Assembly (NCBI GenBank): GCA_036676195.1
Contig: JAKFDK010000044.1
Location: 1 to 64,000 of the forward strand
DNA from: JAKFDK01 sp036676195
GTDB lineage: Bacteria > Bacillota > Sulfobacillia > Symbiobacteriales > ZC4RG38
DNA: 64,000 nt
Reading direction: 5' to 3'
Below, one piece after another: positions 42,404-50,092 of this stretch; the stretch's first letter is position 1, and every line of letters starts with the position of its first letter. Made by a program: the position numbers and the translations under genes. The notes beneath the pieces were generated by a model that made no database searches, was not told the origin of the DNA, and worked only from the letters and a program-made list of their open reading frames with translations.

Positions 42404-42763
42404 CTAGTCTGGTTGGCATGGCCCCCACGCTGCGCATGCTGCGCCAGCAGAAGCGGCCACATATCCTGCGGCTCCACCCCATCCCCCGAGCGCACTCAAT
42501 GCAGCAGCACCAACGGCCGGCGCAAAGAAGGGGCACACGACGGCAGCAACCACAAACACAGCCACCGTTGCGATCATGACGCCGGTCAAAACCTTGGTGG
42601 TAGTGGACGCCTCACCGCCAATAACCAACTCCATGGCTCCGTGGTCGAGCTTGGTGGACATCGCCTGGCCAACGGGTAGAACAACATGCAGTGCAGCAAA
42701 TAACGCCAAGGTCGACACAAGCACCAGAATCCCGACCGGATACCTCCAGGATGCGAGAACCAC
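42404..42763 (-). CDS. Bacteriocin-like peptide precursor with Sec-like N-terminus and double-Gly leader (peptide A)
   Basis: A 119-residue precursor laid out like its neighbour: a hydrophobic signal (PVGILVLVSTLALFAALHVV), a spacer, then the leader end LDHGAMELVIGG and a 69-residue core. The core begins EASTTTKVLTG, has a hydrophobic span with one Cys, an Ala/Gly-rich part (SALGGWGGAAGYVAA) and ends CAAWGPCQPD. GTG 42763 has AGGAGG 9 nt upstream; TTG 42769 is too close. Together with peptide B it resembles a two-peptide bacteriocin. It follows the C39 peptidase gene by 30 bp. Confidence 0.7.
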   Translation of the reverse strand: MVLASWRYPVGILVLVSTLALFAALHVVLPVGQAMSTKLDHGAMELVIGGEASTTTKVLTGVMIATVAVFVVAAVVCPFFAPAVGAAALSALGGWGGAAGYVAASAGAACAAWGPCQPD

Positions 42764-42793
42764 GAGCAAACACCTCCTACCAGTCCATGTGGT

Positions 42794-43358
42794 TCACCAG
42801 ACCTGAGCCTCACGCTCGAGACTTGGGTTGAGGTCTTGCGGCTGAACCAGCAAAGCAATTCCGTCCCATACATGGCTGAACTCCACCGGGTTATAGAGAA
42901 GAAACCCGATAGCAGGATCCGCCACGACCACGTGCTCATGTGTTGCCTCCACTACCACCACGAAATGTTGACGATCGGGTATATGTACGAGAACCGGTGG
43001 GTGAAGACGTTCAGGAACCGAGTTTCCACGCCTCAACAAAGTAACCAAAGTGCTCTGCCGCGCCGACCAGTCCCAGCAGGGTTGTTCCGTGAGGTCCGGT
43101 CCCAGCTAATTCAGCAATTGTGGCTTCACTTACCTCTTGGCCAAGCAAGTGCAACAAGTATTTTAGGGAAGCGGGGCCACAAGACTTGTCAGTAGTTTGT
43201 AGTTGTAGATCCCCACGCCCCAGGTAGGCGCTTGCACCGGTAGACCACCTGATCAATAAATCGCTGTCAGCAGAGCGAATGGAGAACAGGGCCATTCGGA
43301 TTCCAATAAAGCTTCCTATAACTAATGTCAAAGCACATAGCGCTATCCTCGGCTTCAC
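42794..43358 (-). pseudogene. Stand-alone membrane-anchored C39 peptidase, frameshifted as read
   Basis: C39 peptidases cut double-glycine leaders. The first frame (43358 to 43011) has an N-terminal membrane anchor (IALCALTLVIGSFIGI) and the catalytic Cys motif DKSCGPASLKYLLHLLG. The rest lies in another frame (to 42794): PPVLVHIPDRQHFVVVVEA with the catalytic His, and VVVADPAIGF with the Asp. The frames cross near 43025 within EAWKLGS / VPERLHPP, so one base has been gained or lost. The protein would be about 185 residues, with no ABC transporter domains, unlike the usual PCAT exporters. GTG 43358 starts it. It may be inactive, a read error, or expressed by frameshifting. It is first in the cassette. 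Confidence 0.7.
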
Positions 43359-43610
43359 TTGTCTTAATCAACCCCCCGTAATCGCTATTCGACAAGCTAA
43401 ACCTATCAACGCAACAACCGCTCAACGCTCCCCAGTTTATTCCTAATAGCGGCCTCTGCAAATATTTACAGGTTGTTCTCGCTCCCAGAAAAAGTCCACA
43501 TGCCTTGTACCACATTTTCAGGCACTGATTTGAACGCATGTGACTCAGTAAGCGGTTCGCCTGTCACCCCCGGCAGCAGCAGGCTCTTTGCAAGGGAAAA
43601 GCACGCGAAC
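43359..43610. other. Gene-free interval, probable promoter of the peptide cassette
   Basis: No gene is supported. It is AT-richer than its surroundings and separates the carboxylase operon terminator from the C39 gene, so the leftward cassette promoter should lie here. Confidence 0.4.
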
Positions 43611-43636
43611 AACCGGGCGGCAGCAGCCGCCCGGTT
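43611..43636 (-). terminator. Intrinsic terminator of the methylmalonyl-CoA operon
   Basis: AACCGGGCGGC (43611-43621) pairs perfectly with GCCGCCCGGTT (43626-43636), loop AGCA. On the minus strand it is followed by CGCGTGCTTTTCCC. It closes the operon that begins with the thiolase. Confidence 0.85.
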
Positions 43637-43660
43637 CTTGCACAGAGCCTGGTCCCGATT

Positions 43661-44086
43661 CTAGCCGATGACCACCATGGTGTCGCCGACGGAAACGGCC
43701 GTGCCCTTTTCCACCAGGATTTCCTTCACAGTACCGGCCACCGGGGCGGTGATGTCGTTCTCCATCTTCATGGCTTCCAGCACCAGCAGGACCTGGCCCT
43801 GGCTCACCTGCTGACCGACCTCGCAGCGCACGTTGGCCACCATACCCGGCAGCGGCGCCTTCACGGCCTCGCCGGCGGCACTGGCCTGCCGGGTGGCGGC
43901 AGCCGCCGGAGCAGCCGCAGCAACCGGTGCCGCTGGTGCAGCAGCCACCGGAGCCGGAGCGGCCGGCGCCGGGGCAGCCACAGCCGGGGCCGGCGCATAG
44001 GCCGGGGCAGCGGCGGCGGCGCCGACCTCGTCTACTTCCACCATGTAGGTGATCCCACCGATGGTGACACGAAACTTCCTCGTCAT
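43661..44086 (-). CDS. Biotin carboxyl carrier protein
   Basis: A 141-residue carrier. A short N-terminal domain (KFRVTIGGITYMVEVDEVG) is followed by a mobile Ala/Pro linker of about 45 residues and the biotinyl domain (residues 70-141) with the acceptor Lys in LEAMKMEND. It moves carboxyl groups from the biotin carboxylase to the carboxyltransferase encoded immediately upstream. Last gene of the operon. Confidence 0.92.
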   Translation of the reverse strand: MTRKFRVTIGGITYMVEVDEVGAAAAAPAYAPAPAVAAPAPAAPAPVAAAPAAPVAAAAPAAAATRQASAAGEAVKAPLPGMVANVRCEVGQQVSQGQVLLVLEAMKMENDITAPVAGTVKEILVEKGTAVSVGDTMVVIG

Positions 44087-44106
44087 ATCTTCTTTAAACC
44101 TCCGAC

Positions 44107-45654
44107 TTAAACGGGGAAATTCCCGTGTTTCTTGGCGGGACGACTTTCACGCTTGCTGCCCATGGCCGTGAGGGCCCGAAGCAGGTAGTTCCGGGTTTCC
44201 CGGGGGTCGATCACCGCTTCCACGTAACCACGGGCCGCTGCGATGTAGGGTGTGTTAAATTTCTCCCGATACTCCGCAACCCAGGTCTTGCGGGCGGCCA
44301 CCGGATCGGCCTCATCCTTGGCGGGCTTGAACAGGATGTTCGCCGCCCCCTCAGCACCCATCACGGCAATCTCCGCGGCGGGCCAGGCCAGGGATATGTC
44401 CGCCCCCAGGGACAGGGGGCACATGGCCAGGTACGAACCGCCGTAAGCCTTGCGCAACACCACCGTCAGCTTGGGCACCGTGGCTTCGGAGTAAGCGTAG
44501 AGCAATTTGGCCCCATGGCGGATAATGCCACCGTATTCCTGGGCCACGCCCGGCAGGTAGCCCGGAGTGTCCACAAAGGTAAGTAGGGGAATATTAAAGG
44601 CATCGCAGAACCGGATAAAGCGGCTGCCCTTGTCGGCGGCGTTGATGTCGATGCAGCCAGCCAGCACCCGCGGCTGATTGGCCACCACACCCACCGACCG
44701 GCCGCCCAGGCGGGCGAAACCGACCACCATGTTCATGGCCCAGCCGGGCTGCACTTCCAGGAAGTCGCCGGCATCCACCACGCCACGGATCACGTCGCGC
44801 ACGTCGTAGGGCTTGTTTGGGTCAGCGGGTACGATCTGGGTCAGCCGCTCTTCCAGCCGCTCACCGCTGTCGCCCAGATCCTGCATCAGCGGCTCTTCCA
44901 TGTTGTTCGCCGGCAGGAAGGAGAGCAGGCGCTTGACCTGGGTCAGACACTCCTGCTCGCCGGCCGACACGAAGTGGGCCACGCCGCTTTTGGTGGCATG
45001 GGCCTGGGCACCGCCCAGAGCCTCAAAGGTGACATCCTCACCGGTCACGGTCTTGATGACCTCCGGCCCGGTGATAAACATATGGGAACGGCCCTCGACC
45101 ATGAAGACGAAGTCCGTCAGGCCCGGCGAGTACACGGCTCCGCCGGCGCACGGCCCCATAATGATCGAAATCTGGGGAATGACGCCGGAAGCCAGCGTGT
45201 TGCGGTAAAAGATTTCGCCATATCCGCCCAGGGCGTCAATGCCTTCCTGGATGCGGGCACCGCCGGAGTCGTTGATGCCCACGAAGGGGGCCCCGGCCTT
45301 CATAGCCATATCCATGACCTTGCAGATCTTCCGGGCGTGACTGAGGCCCAGGGAGCCCCCCTGCACGGTAAAGTCCTGGGCAAAGGCGTATACAGTGCGC
45401 CCATTGACCTGACCCCACCCGGTGACCACGCCGTCGGCCGGAATTTCCTTTTTCCCCAGCCCGAACTCCGTGCACTGGTGCTTCACGAACAGGTCTACTT
45501 CCGTGAAGGTGTCCGGATCAAAGAACAAGGCCAGCCGTTCCCGGGCCGTCAGCTTTCCCTGCTCGTGGCGCTTGGCGATGGCCTTTTCGCCACCCATTTG
45601 GCGCAAGCGTTCCGTCTCAGCGGCCAACCGCCCGATCTTTTCCTCCATGCTCAC
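44107..45654 (-). CDS. mmdA: Propionyl/methylmalonyl-CoA carboxyltransferase subunit
   Basis: A 515-residue carboxyltransferase of the PccB/MmdA group. Both crotonase-like halves are present: GGSLGLSHARKICKVMD, GINDSGGARIQEGIDALGGY and IMGPCAGGAVYSPGLTDF in the N-half, and TFVDTPGYLPGVAQEYGGII with KAYGGSYLAM in the C-half. It moves CO2 between carboxybiotin and propionyl-CoA, forming or breaking (S)-methylmalonyl-CoA. No Na+-pump membrane subunits lie nearby, so it more likely acts as propionyl-CoA carboxylase than as the decarboxylase. GTG start. Confidence 0.92.
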   Translation of the reverse strand: MSMEEKIGRLAAETERLRQMGGEKAIAKRHEQGKLTARERLALFFDPDTFTEVDLFVKHQCTEFGLGKKEIPADGVVTGWGQVNGRTVYAFAQDFTVQGGSLGLSHARKICKVMDMAMKAGAPFVGINDSGGARIQEGIDALGGYGEIFYRNTLASGVIPQISIIMGPCAGGAVYSPGLTDFVFMVEGRSHMFITGPEVIKTVTGEDVTFEALGGAQAHATKSGVAHFVSAGEQECLTQVKRLLSFLPANNMEEPLMQDLGDSGERLEERLTQIVPADPNKPYDVRDVIRGVVDAGDFLEVQPGWAMNMVVGFARLGGRSVGVVANQPRVLAGCIDINAADKGSRFIRFCDAFNIPLLTFVDTPGYLPGVAQEYGGIIRHGAKLLYAYSEATVPKLTVVLRKAYGGSYLAMCPLSLGADISLAWPAAEIAVMGAEGAANILFKPAKDEADPVAARKTWVAEYREKFNTPYIAAARGYVEAVIDPRETRNYLLRALTAMGSKRESRPAKKHGNFPV

Positions 45655-45671
45655 GGTCGACAGGTCTCCTC

Positions 45672-46082
45672 CTACTTCTGGGGCTTTTGCACCAGTTCAA
45701 TGAGCACACCCCGGGTAGTCTTGGGATGGGCAAAGACCACCAGGGTACCACCGGCACCCGGTTTGGGCTCCTCGGCAAGGAGTTGCAGGCCGGCAGCCCG
45801 GGCCTGGGCCATGGCTGCCCGGATGTCCGCCACCTCGAAGGCCATATGGTGAATGCCCTCGCCACGCTTTTCAATGGCCTTGGCAATGGGCCCTTCGGGG
45901 TCGGTGGATTCCAACAGCTCAATATGGCTGTCGCCGGCCACGAAAAAGGCAGTGCGTACCTTTTCCGTCGGCACTTCCTCCATTTTCTCCAACTCAAGCC
46001 CGAGGGCATCCCGGTAAATCGGGATGACGCTGTCCAGGTCCTTGACGGCGATCCCCAGGTGGTCGATCTTCCTCACCATCAT
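45672..46082 (-). CDS. mce: Methylmalonyl-CoA epimerase
   Basis: A 136-residue glyoxalase-fold enzyme that interconverts the (S) and (R) forms of methylmalonyl-CoA. Metal ligands and family blocks are visible: KIDHLGIAVKDLDS, SHIELLESTDP, GIHHMAFEVADI and VLIELVQ. ATG 46082 gives the usual N-terminus; the GTG at 46094 lies in its upstream sequence. It stands between the carboxyltransferase and mutase genes, between the two steps it links. Confidence 0.92.
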   Translation of the reverse strand: MMVRKIDHLGIAVKDLDSVIPIYRDALGLELEKMEEVPTEKVRTAFFVAGDSHIELLESTDPEGPIAKAIEKRGEGIHHMAFEVADIRAAMAQARAAGLQLLAEEPKPGAGGTLVVFAHPKTTRGVLIELVQKPQK

Positions 46083-46146
46083 AGCAAAGGCCACCCCTTA
46101 TGACCAGATACTAAAATCACAATACAAGCGTTCTGGCAGCCTTACC

Positions 46147-46551
46147 TTATGCTTCGCGACCGGCAAACCAGTTGTTGATATACTCAACGGCAGTCCCGGT
46201 CGGGGTGCCAGGAGTAAACACCTCGGCAATGCCGGCGGCCTTCAGGGTCGGGATATCGTCCTGCGGGATCACCCCGCCGCCCAGCACCAGCACCTCGCCC
46301 AGGCCCCGGTCCTTCAGGGCGGTCACCACTCGGGGGAACAGGGTGCCATGCGCCCCAGAGAGGGAACTGAGGGCGACCACATCCACATCTTCCTGCAGGG
46401 CGGCCTCGGCAATCTGCTCCGGCGTCTGGCGCAGGCCGGTATAAATCACTTCAAACCCGGCATCCCGGAAGGCCCGGGCGATCACCTTGGCGCCCCGGTC
46501 GTGGCCGTCCAGTCCCGGCTTGGCAACAACGACACGAATCTTGCGGTCCAT
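46147..46551 (-). CDS. Methylmalonyl-CoA mutase, B12-binding (C-terminal) subunit
   Basis: A 134-residue cobalamin-binding subunit with the base-off motif DGHDRG (D-x-H-x-x-G), the SSLSGAH loop and GGGVIPQDDI. It binds B12 and pairs with the catalytic subunit encoded 12 bp upstream. Split mutases of this kind are usual in Bacillota and archaea. Confidence 0.93.
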   Translation of the reverse strand: MDRKIRVVVAKPGLDGHDRGAKVIARAFRDAGFEVIYTGLRQTPEQIAEAALQEDVDVVALSSLSGAHGTLFPRVVTALKDRGLGEVLVLGGGVIPQDDIPTLKAAGIAEVFTPGTPTGTAVEYINNWFAGREA

Positions 46552-46563
46552 GGAAAGTCCTCC

Positions 46564-48237
46564 TTACACGCTCTCTTCCGGCCGGTATTCGCCGAAGACA
46601 GCCCGCATCTGGTCGCAGATTTCCTGCAGGGTGCAATAGGCCCGCACGCATTCCAGGATGTAAGGCATCAGGTTCTCGCTGCCACCCGCCGCCCGCTTCA
46701 GAGCGGCCAGGCGCTCGGACACCACGGTGGCGTCGCGGCTGGCCTTGACCCGGGCGATCTTTTCGTGCTGCCGCTGGGCAATCGACATGTCGATCTTCAG
46801 CAGGTCCTCGGGCGGCTTCTCCTCGATCTGGAACTTGTTCAGGCCGACGATCACCCGGGCGTTGGTCTCGACCTCGCGCTGGTAGCGGTAGGCGCTTTCC
46901 TGGATCTCGCGCTGGATATAGCCCCGCTCCACTGCCGCCACGGCGCCGCCCACAGCGTCGATCTTCTCGATGTAGGCCTGGGCCTGCTTTTCAATTTCGC
47001 TGGTCAGGCTCTCCACGAAGTAGGAGCCGGCCATCGGGTCGACCGTTTCAGTGACACCGCTCTCGTACGCCAGCACCTGCTGGGTGCGCAGGGCAATGCG
47101 GGCCGACTTTTCCGACGGCAGGGCCAGGGCCTCGTCAAACGAGTTGGTGTGCAGGCTCTGAGTGCCGCCCAGCACCGCCGCCAGGGCCTGAACGGCTACC
47201 CGCACGATGTTGTTTTCAGGCTGCTGTGCCGTCAGGGTGCTGCCACCGGTCTGGGTATGGAAGCGCAGCATCCACGAGCGCGGGTTTTTGGCGCCGAAGC
47301 GCTCCTTCATGATGCGGGCCCACAGTCGCCGGGCGGCCCGGTACTTGGCGATCTCTTCGAAGAACTCGTTATGGGCGTTGAAGAAGAAGGACAGCCGGGG
47401 GGCAAACACGTCCACGTCCAGCCCGGCGTCCACGGCCGCCTGCACGTAGGCCATGCCGTCGGCAAGGGTAAAGGCCACTTCCTGAGCCGCCGTGGAACCG
47501 GCCTCACGGATATGGTAGCCAGAGATGGAGATGGTGTTCCAGTTCGGCACCGTTTGCGCGCACCAGCCGAAGATGTCGGTGATCAGCCGCATGGAGGGCT
47601 TGGGCGGGTAAATGTAGGTACCGCGGGCGGCGTATTCCTTCAGGATATCGTTCTGGATGGTGCCTTCCAGCTTATCCGGGCTGACGCCCTGCTTTTCGCC
47701 CACCGCCACATACATGGCCAACAGGACCGAAGCCGGGGCGTTAATGGTCATGGAAGTGCTGACCTTATCCAGGGGGATGCCGTCAAAGAGGATCTCCATG
47801 TCCAACAGGCTGTCAATGGCCACACCGACCTTGCCGACCTCACCTTCGGCCAGGGGGCTGTCGGAGTCGTAACCGATCTGCGTGGGCAGGTCAAAGGCCA
47901 CAGAAAGGCCGCTGGTGCCCTGCTGGAGCAGGTACTTGTAGCGGGCGTTCGACTCCTCGGCCGTGCCGAAGCCGGCATACTGGCGCATGGTCCAGAAGCG
48001 GCCCCGGTACATGGTGGGCTGCACGCCGCGGGTAAACGGATATTCGCCAGGAAAACCCAGGTCCTGCAGGTAGTCAACCGGCACATCAGCGGGGGTATAC
48101 AGGCGCTGCACCGGCAGTCCCGACTGGGTGGCAAACTCCGGTTGCCGCTCGGGGTTGCGGGTCAGAGACTTATCCACCATCTGCTTCTGCCACCGTTCTT
48201 TCTCCTGGCGAACGGCGTCTTGCTGATCCTGGGACAC
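46564..48237 (-). CDS. Methylmalonyl-CoA mutase, catalytic (N-terminal) subunit
   Basis: A 557-residue TIM-barrel subunit. It rearranges (R)-methylmalonyl-CoA to succinyl-CoA using adenosylcobalamin. Family blocks: FPGEYPFTRGVQPTMYRGRF near residue 65, GLSVAFDLPTQIGYDSD, and the CoA-site RFHTQTGGSTLTAQQPENN. GTG 48237 has GGAGGG 6 nt upstream; earlier starts read through that site. It carries no B12 domain, which is on the next gene. No MeaB/ArgK chaperone is encoded nearby. Confidence 0.93.
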   Translation of the reverse strand: MSQDQQDAVRQEKERWQKQMVDKSLTRNPERQPEFATQSGLPVQRLYTPADVPVDYLQDLGFPGEYPFTRGVQPTMYRGRFWTMRQYAGFGTAEESNARYKYLLQQGTSGLSVAFDLPTQIGYDSDSPLAEGEVGKVGVAIDSLLDMEILFDGIPLDKVSTSMTINAPASVLLAMYVAVGEKQGVSPDKLEGTIQNDILKEYAARGTYIYPPKPSMRLITDIFGWCAQTVPNWNTISISGYHIREAGSTAAQEVAFTLADGMAYVQAAVDAGLDVDVFAPRLSFFFNAHNEFFEEIAKYRAARRLWARIMKERFGAKNPRSWMLRFHTQTGGSTLTAQQPENNIVRVAVQALAAVLGGTQSLHTNSFDEALALPSEKSARIALRTQQVLAYESGVTETVDPMAGSYFVESLTSEIEKQAQAYIEKIDAVGGAVAAVERGYIQREIQESAYRYQREVETNARVIVGLNKFQIEEKPPEDLLKIDMSIAQRQHEKIARVKASRDATVVSERLAALKRAAGGSENLMPYILECVRAYCTLQEICDQMRAVFGEYRPEESV

Positions 48238-48321
48238 GGCGGACCCTCCTTGCCACACATGACTTTTTTCACAGACGCGCACCGGTTCCCGGTCCCGGAC
48301 GGGACCGGGTTGGGCCGGCGG

Positions 48322-49512
48322 TTAGCGACGAATGGCCGCGGCGATGCCCATGCCTCCGCCGATGCAGAGGGTGGCCAGGCCGGTGCGGCTCTCCCGCCGG
48401 ATCATTTCATAGATCAGAGTCACCAGAATGCGGGCGCCGCTGGCCCCGATGGGGTGGCCCAGGGCGATGGCCCCGCCGTTGACGTTCACCCGGGCGGGGT
48501 CCCAGCCCAGGTCCTTGCCTACGGCCAGAGACTGGGCGGCGAATGCCTCGTTAGCCTCGATCAGGTCCAGGTCGGCCACGCTGAGTCCGGCCGCCGCCAG
48601 GGCGTTGCGGGTGGCCTGCACCGGACCAATGCCCATAATGGCCGGGTCCACGCCGCTCTGACCGGTACCGGCCAGGGTGGCCAGAACCGGCAGACCCAGC
48701 TCGGCAGCGGTCGCCCGGGACGCCAGCACCAGGGCCGCCGCCCCGTCGTTGATACCGCTGGCGTTACCGGCAGTAACGGTGCCGTCCTTTTTGAAGGCCG
48801 GCTTCAGCTTGGCCAGGGTTTCCGCAGTGGTACCAGACCGCGGGTATTCGTCGGTATCCACCACGGTCACCTGACCCCTGGCACCGGCCACCGACACCGG
48901 GATGATTTCGTCCTTGAACCGGCCGGCCTTGATGGCCGCCTCGGCCTTTTGCTGGGACAGGGCGGCAAACTCGTCCTGTTCCTGGCGGGTCAGGCCCCAC
49001 TTTTCCACCACGTTTTCCGCCGTGATGCCCATGGCATAGTTGGCGAAGGCATCGGTCAGGCCGTCGAGCATCATATGGTCCAGCAACTGGCCATGGCCCA
49101 TCCGGTAGCCGAAGCGGCCCTTGGGCAGCAGGTAAGGAGACAGGCTCATGGATTCCATACCGCCGGCCACCACCACCCGGGCGTCGCCGGAGCGGATGGC
49201 CTGCGCGGCCAGGCGCACCGCCTTGAGCCCGGAACCGCAAATCATGTTGACAGTAGTGGCCGGAACCTCCTGCGGCAGCCCGGCCTTCAGAGTCGCCTGC
49301 CGGGCCGGACCCATCCCCTGGCCGGCCTGCAGTACGCAGCCCATGATGACTTCATCTACCTGCTGCGGCTGCACCTGCGCCCGGGCCAGGGCTGCCTGGA
49401 TGGCCACCGCGCCCAGCTCCGCCGCTGACACCGTCGCCAGGGCCCCGCCAAAACTGCCGATAGGCGTGCGGGCCGCGCCGACGATGACAACCTCTTTTTC
49501 ATCCAAAGTCAT
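48322..49512 (-). CDS. Acetyl-CoA acetyltransferase (thiolase)
   Basis: A 396-residue thiolase of the biosynthetic type. The acyl-accepting Cys is in NMICGSGLKAV near residue 89, and the C-terminal pair is in GHPIGASGARI and CIGGGMG. Full length. It cleaves acetoacetyl-CoA or makes it from two acetyl-CoA; at the head of a propionyl-CoA operon it may instead release propionyl-CoA from odd-chain or branched-chain 3-oxoacyl-CoA. ATG 49512. First gene of the leftward operon ending at 43661. Confidence 0.93.
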   Translation of the reverse strand: MTLDEKEVVIVGAARTPIGSFGGALATVSAAELGAVAIQAALARAQVQPQQVDEVIMGCVLQAGQGMGPARQATLKAGLPQEVPATTVNMICGSGLKAVRLAAQAIRSGDARVVVAGGMESMSLSPYLLPKGRFGYRMGHGQLLDHMMLDGLTDAFANYAMGITAENVVEKWGLTRQEQDEFAALSQQKAEAAIKAGRFKDEIIPVSVAGARGQVTVVDTDEYPRSGTTAETLAKLKPAFKKDGTVTAGNASGINDGAAALVLASRATAAELGLPVLATLAGTGQSGVDPAIMGIGPVQATRNALAAAGLSVADLDLIEANEAFAAQSLAVGKDLGWDPARVNVNGGAIALGHPIGASGARILVTLIYEMIRRESRTGLATLCIGGGMGIAAAIRR

Positions 49513-49930
49513 GTTCTTGTCCCGTCTCCTTTAACTTTATGTCCTGGCGATCCGTTTCCTATGTGTAGAAAGAGCGCGTTGTTGGTGGGTCGACCCACTC
49601 GACCTCAGCACCCGATACAGGTTGGGGTGGCGCAAAAGCGCTGAAGAGTAGATTCACCCCACCTGCGCGCCGAAACTGGGCCACCGGCCCTGGGCATTCT
49701 TTCACTACCCTGATATTCGACTACCTTTCGAGTTTCGAGTATCACCCTGAATTCTCCTGCGGGCATTTGCTCCTGAATGCGGTTTCTGGCAATCGCGGCG
49801 ATGTCTGGCGAGCCGCTGCACCGAGGCCGCGGGGCTGTTCAGCATTGCATCTCAATTGTTTTGATTGCCAAATTTTCAGCCTGCGGTTAAAATGGAAAGT
49901 ACAATCAAGGTGACTGATTCCTACCCAGTG
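49513..49930. other. Divergent intergenic region of thiolase operon and subtilase
   Basis: No gene is supported in this stretch. It should contain both promoters. Besides the palindrome at 49585-49598 it has an imperfect inverted repeat, GATATTCGA (49712-49720) against TCGAGTATC (49735-49743), with an extra TTTCGAG copy between, a second candidate operator. Confidence 0.45.
49585..49598. promoter_or_regulatory. 14-bp palindrome upstream of the thiolase operon
   Basis: GTGGGTCGACCCAC is a perfect palindrome 73 bp upstream of the thiolase start. The place suits a repressor or activator site controlling the propionyl-CoA operon. The cognate regulator is unknown. Confidence 0.4.
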
Positions 49931-49932
49931 AA

Positions 49933-50010
49933 AAAGGCAAACTCGACCGAAAGGCGGGGACGCAAAACCACGGGCCTGTGGCCATTGGGCTATGGCAGCC
50001 GGGTTGCCAC
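49933..50010 (+). ncRNA. Cyclic-di-GMP-I (GEMM-I) riboswitch
   Basis: The conserved series of the GEMM-I aptamer is present in order: GGCAAAC (49936) that pairs with GTTGCC (50003-50008), a CGACCGAAAGGCGGGGACGC-type core, AAAACCACGGGCCTG for the tetraloop receptor side, and GCAGCCGGG. The GACGCAAA and AGCCGGGTTGCC words are diagnostic. It lies in the leader of the subtilase gene, which starts 83 bp downstream, so c-di-GMP should control that mRNA. Confidence 0.9.
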
Positions 50011-50025
50011 AACGAGGGAGGACGC

Positions 50026-50066
50026 AGGCGTCTGCCCCCGCAGTGGCGGTTTGGGGGCAGGCGCCT
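50026..50066 (+). terminator. Expression-platform hairpin of the riboswitch
   Basis: AGGCGTCTGCCCCC (50026-50039) pairs with GGGGGCAGGCGCCT (50053-50066) with a single G-U pair, followed by TGATGTTCTTC. It lies between aptamer and ribosome-binding site (50080s) and is likely the terminator that ligand binding makes or breaks. Confidence 0.7.
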
Positions 50067-50092
50067 TGATGTTCTTCAGGGGAGGGATTGCA

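Noticed and set aside
43359..43610. A further small bacteriocin or immunity gene upstream of the C39 peptidase
   Set aside because: Frames here have neither a ribosome-binding site nor a leader or membrane pattern.
44107..45654. Sodium-pumping methylmalonyl-CoA decarboxylase
   Set aside because: The carboxyltransferase fits, but no membrane beta subunit is encoded here and a biotin carboxylase is, so a soluble propionyl-CoA carboxylase is more likely.
46024..49428. An 1134-residue open frame on the plus strand across the mutase, epimerase and thiolase genes
   Set aside because: It is antisense to well-conserved genes, has His/Gln/Arg/Gly-rich composition typical of the complement of high-GC coding DNA, and no ribosome-binding site or family motif.
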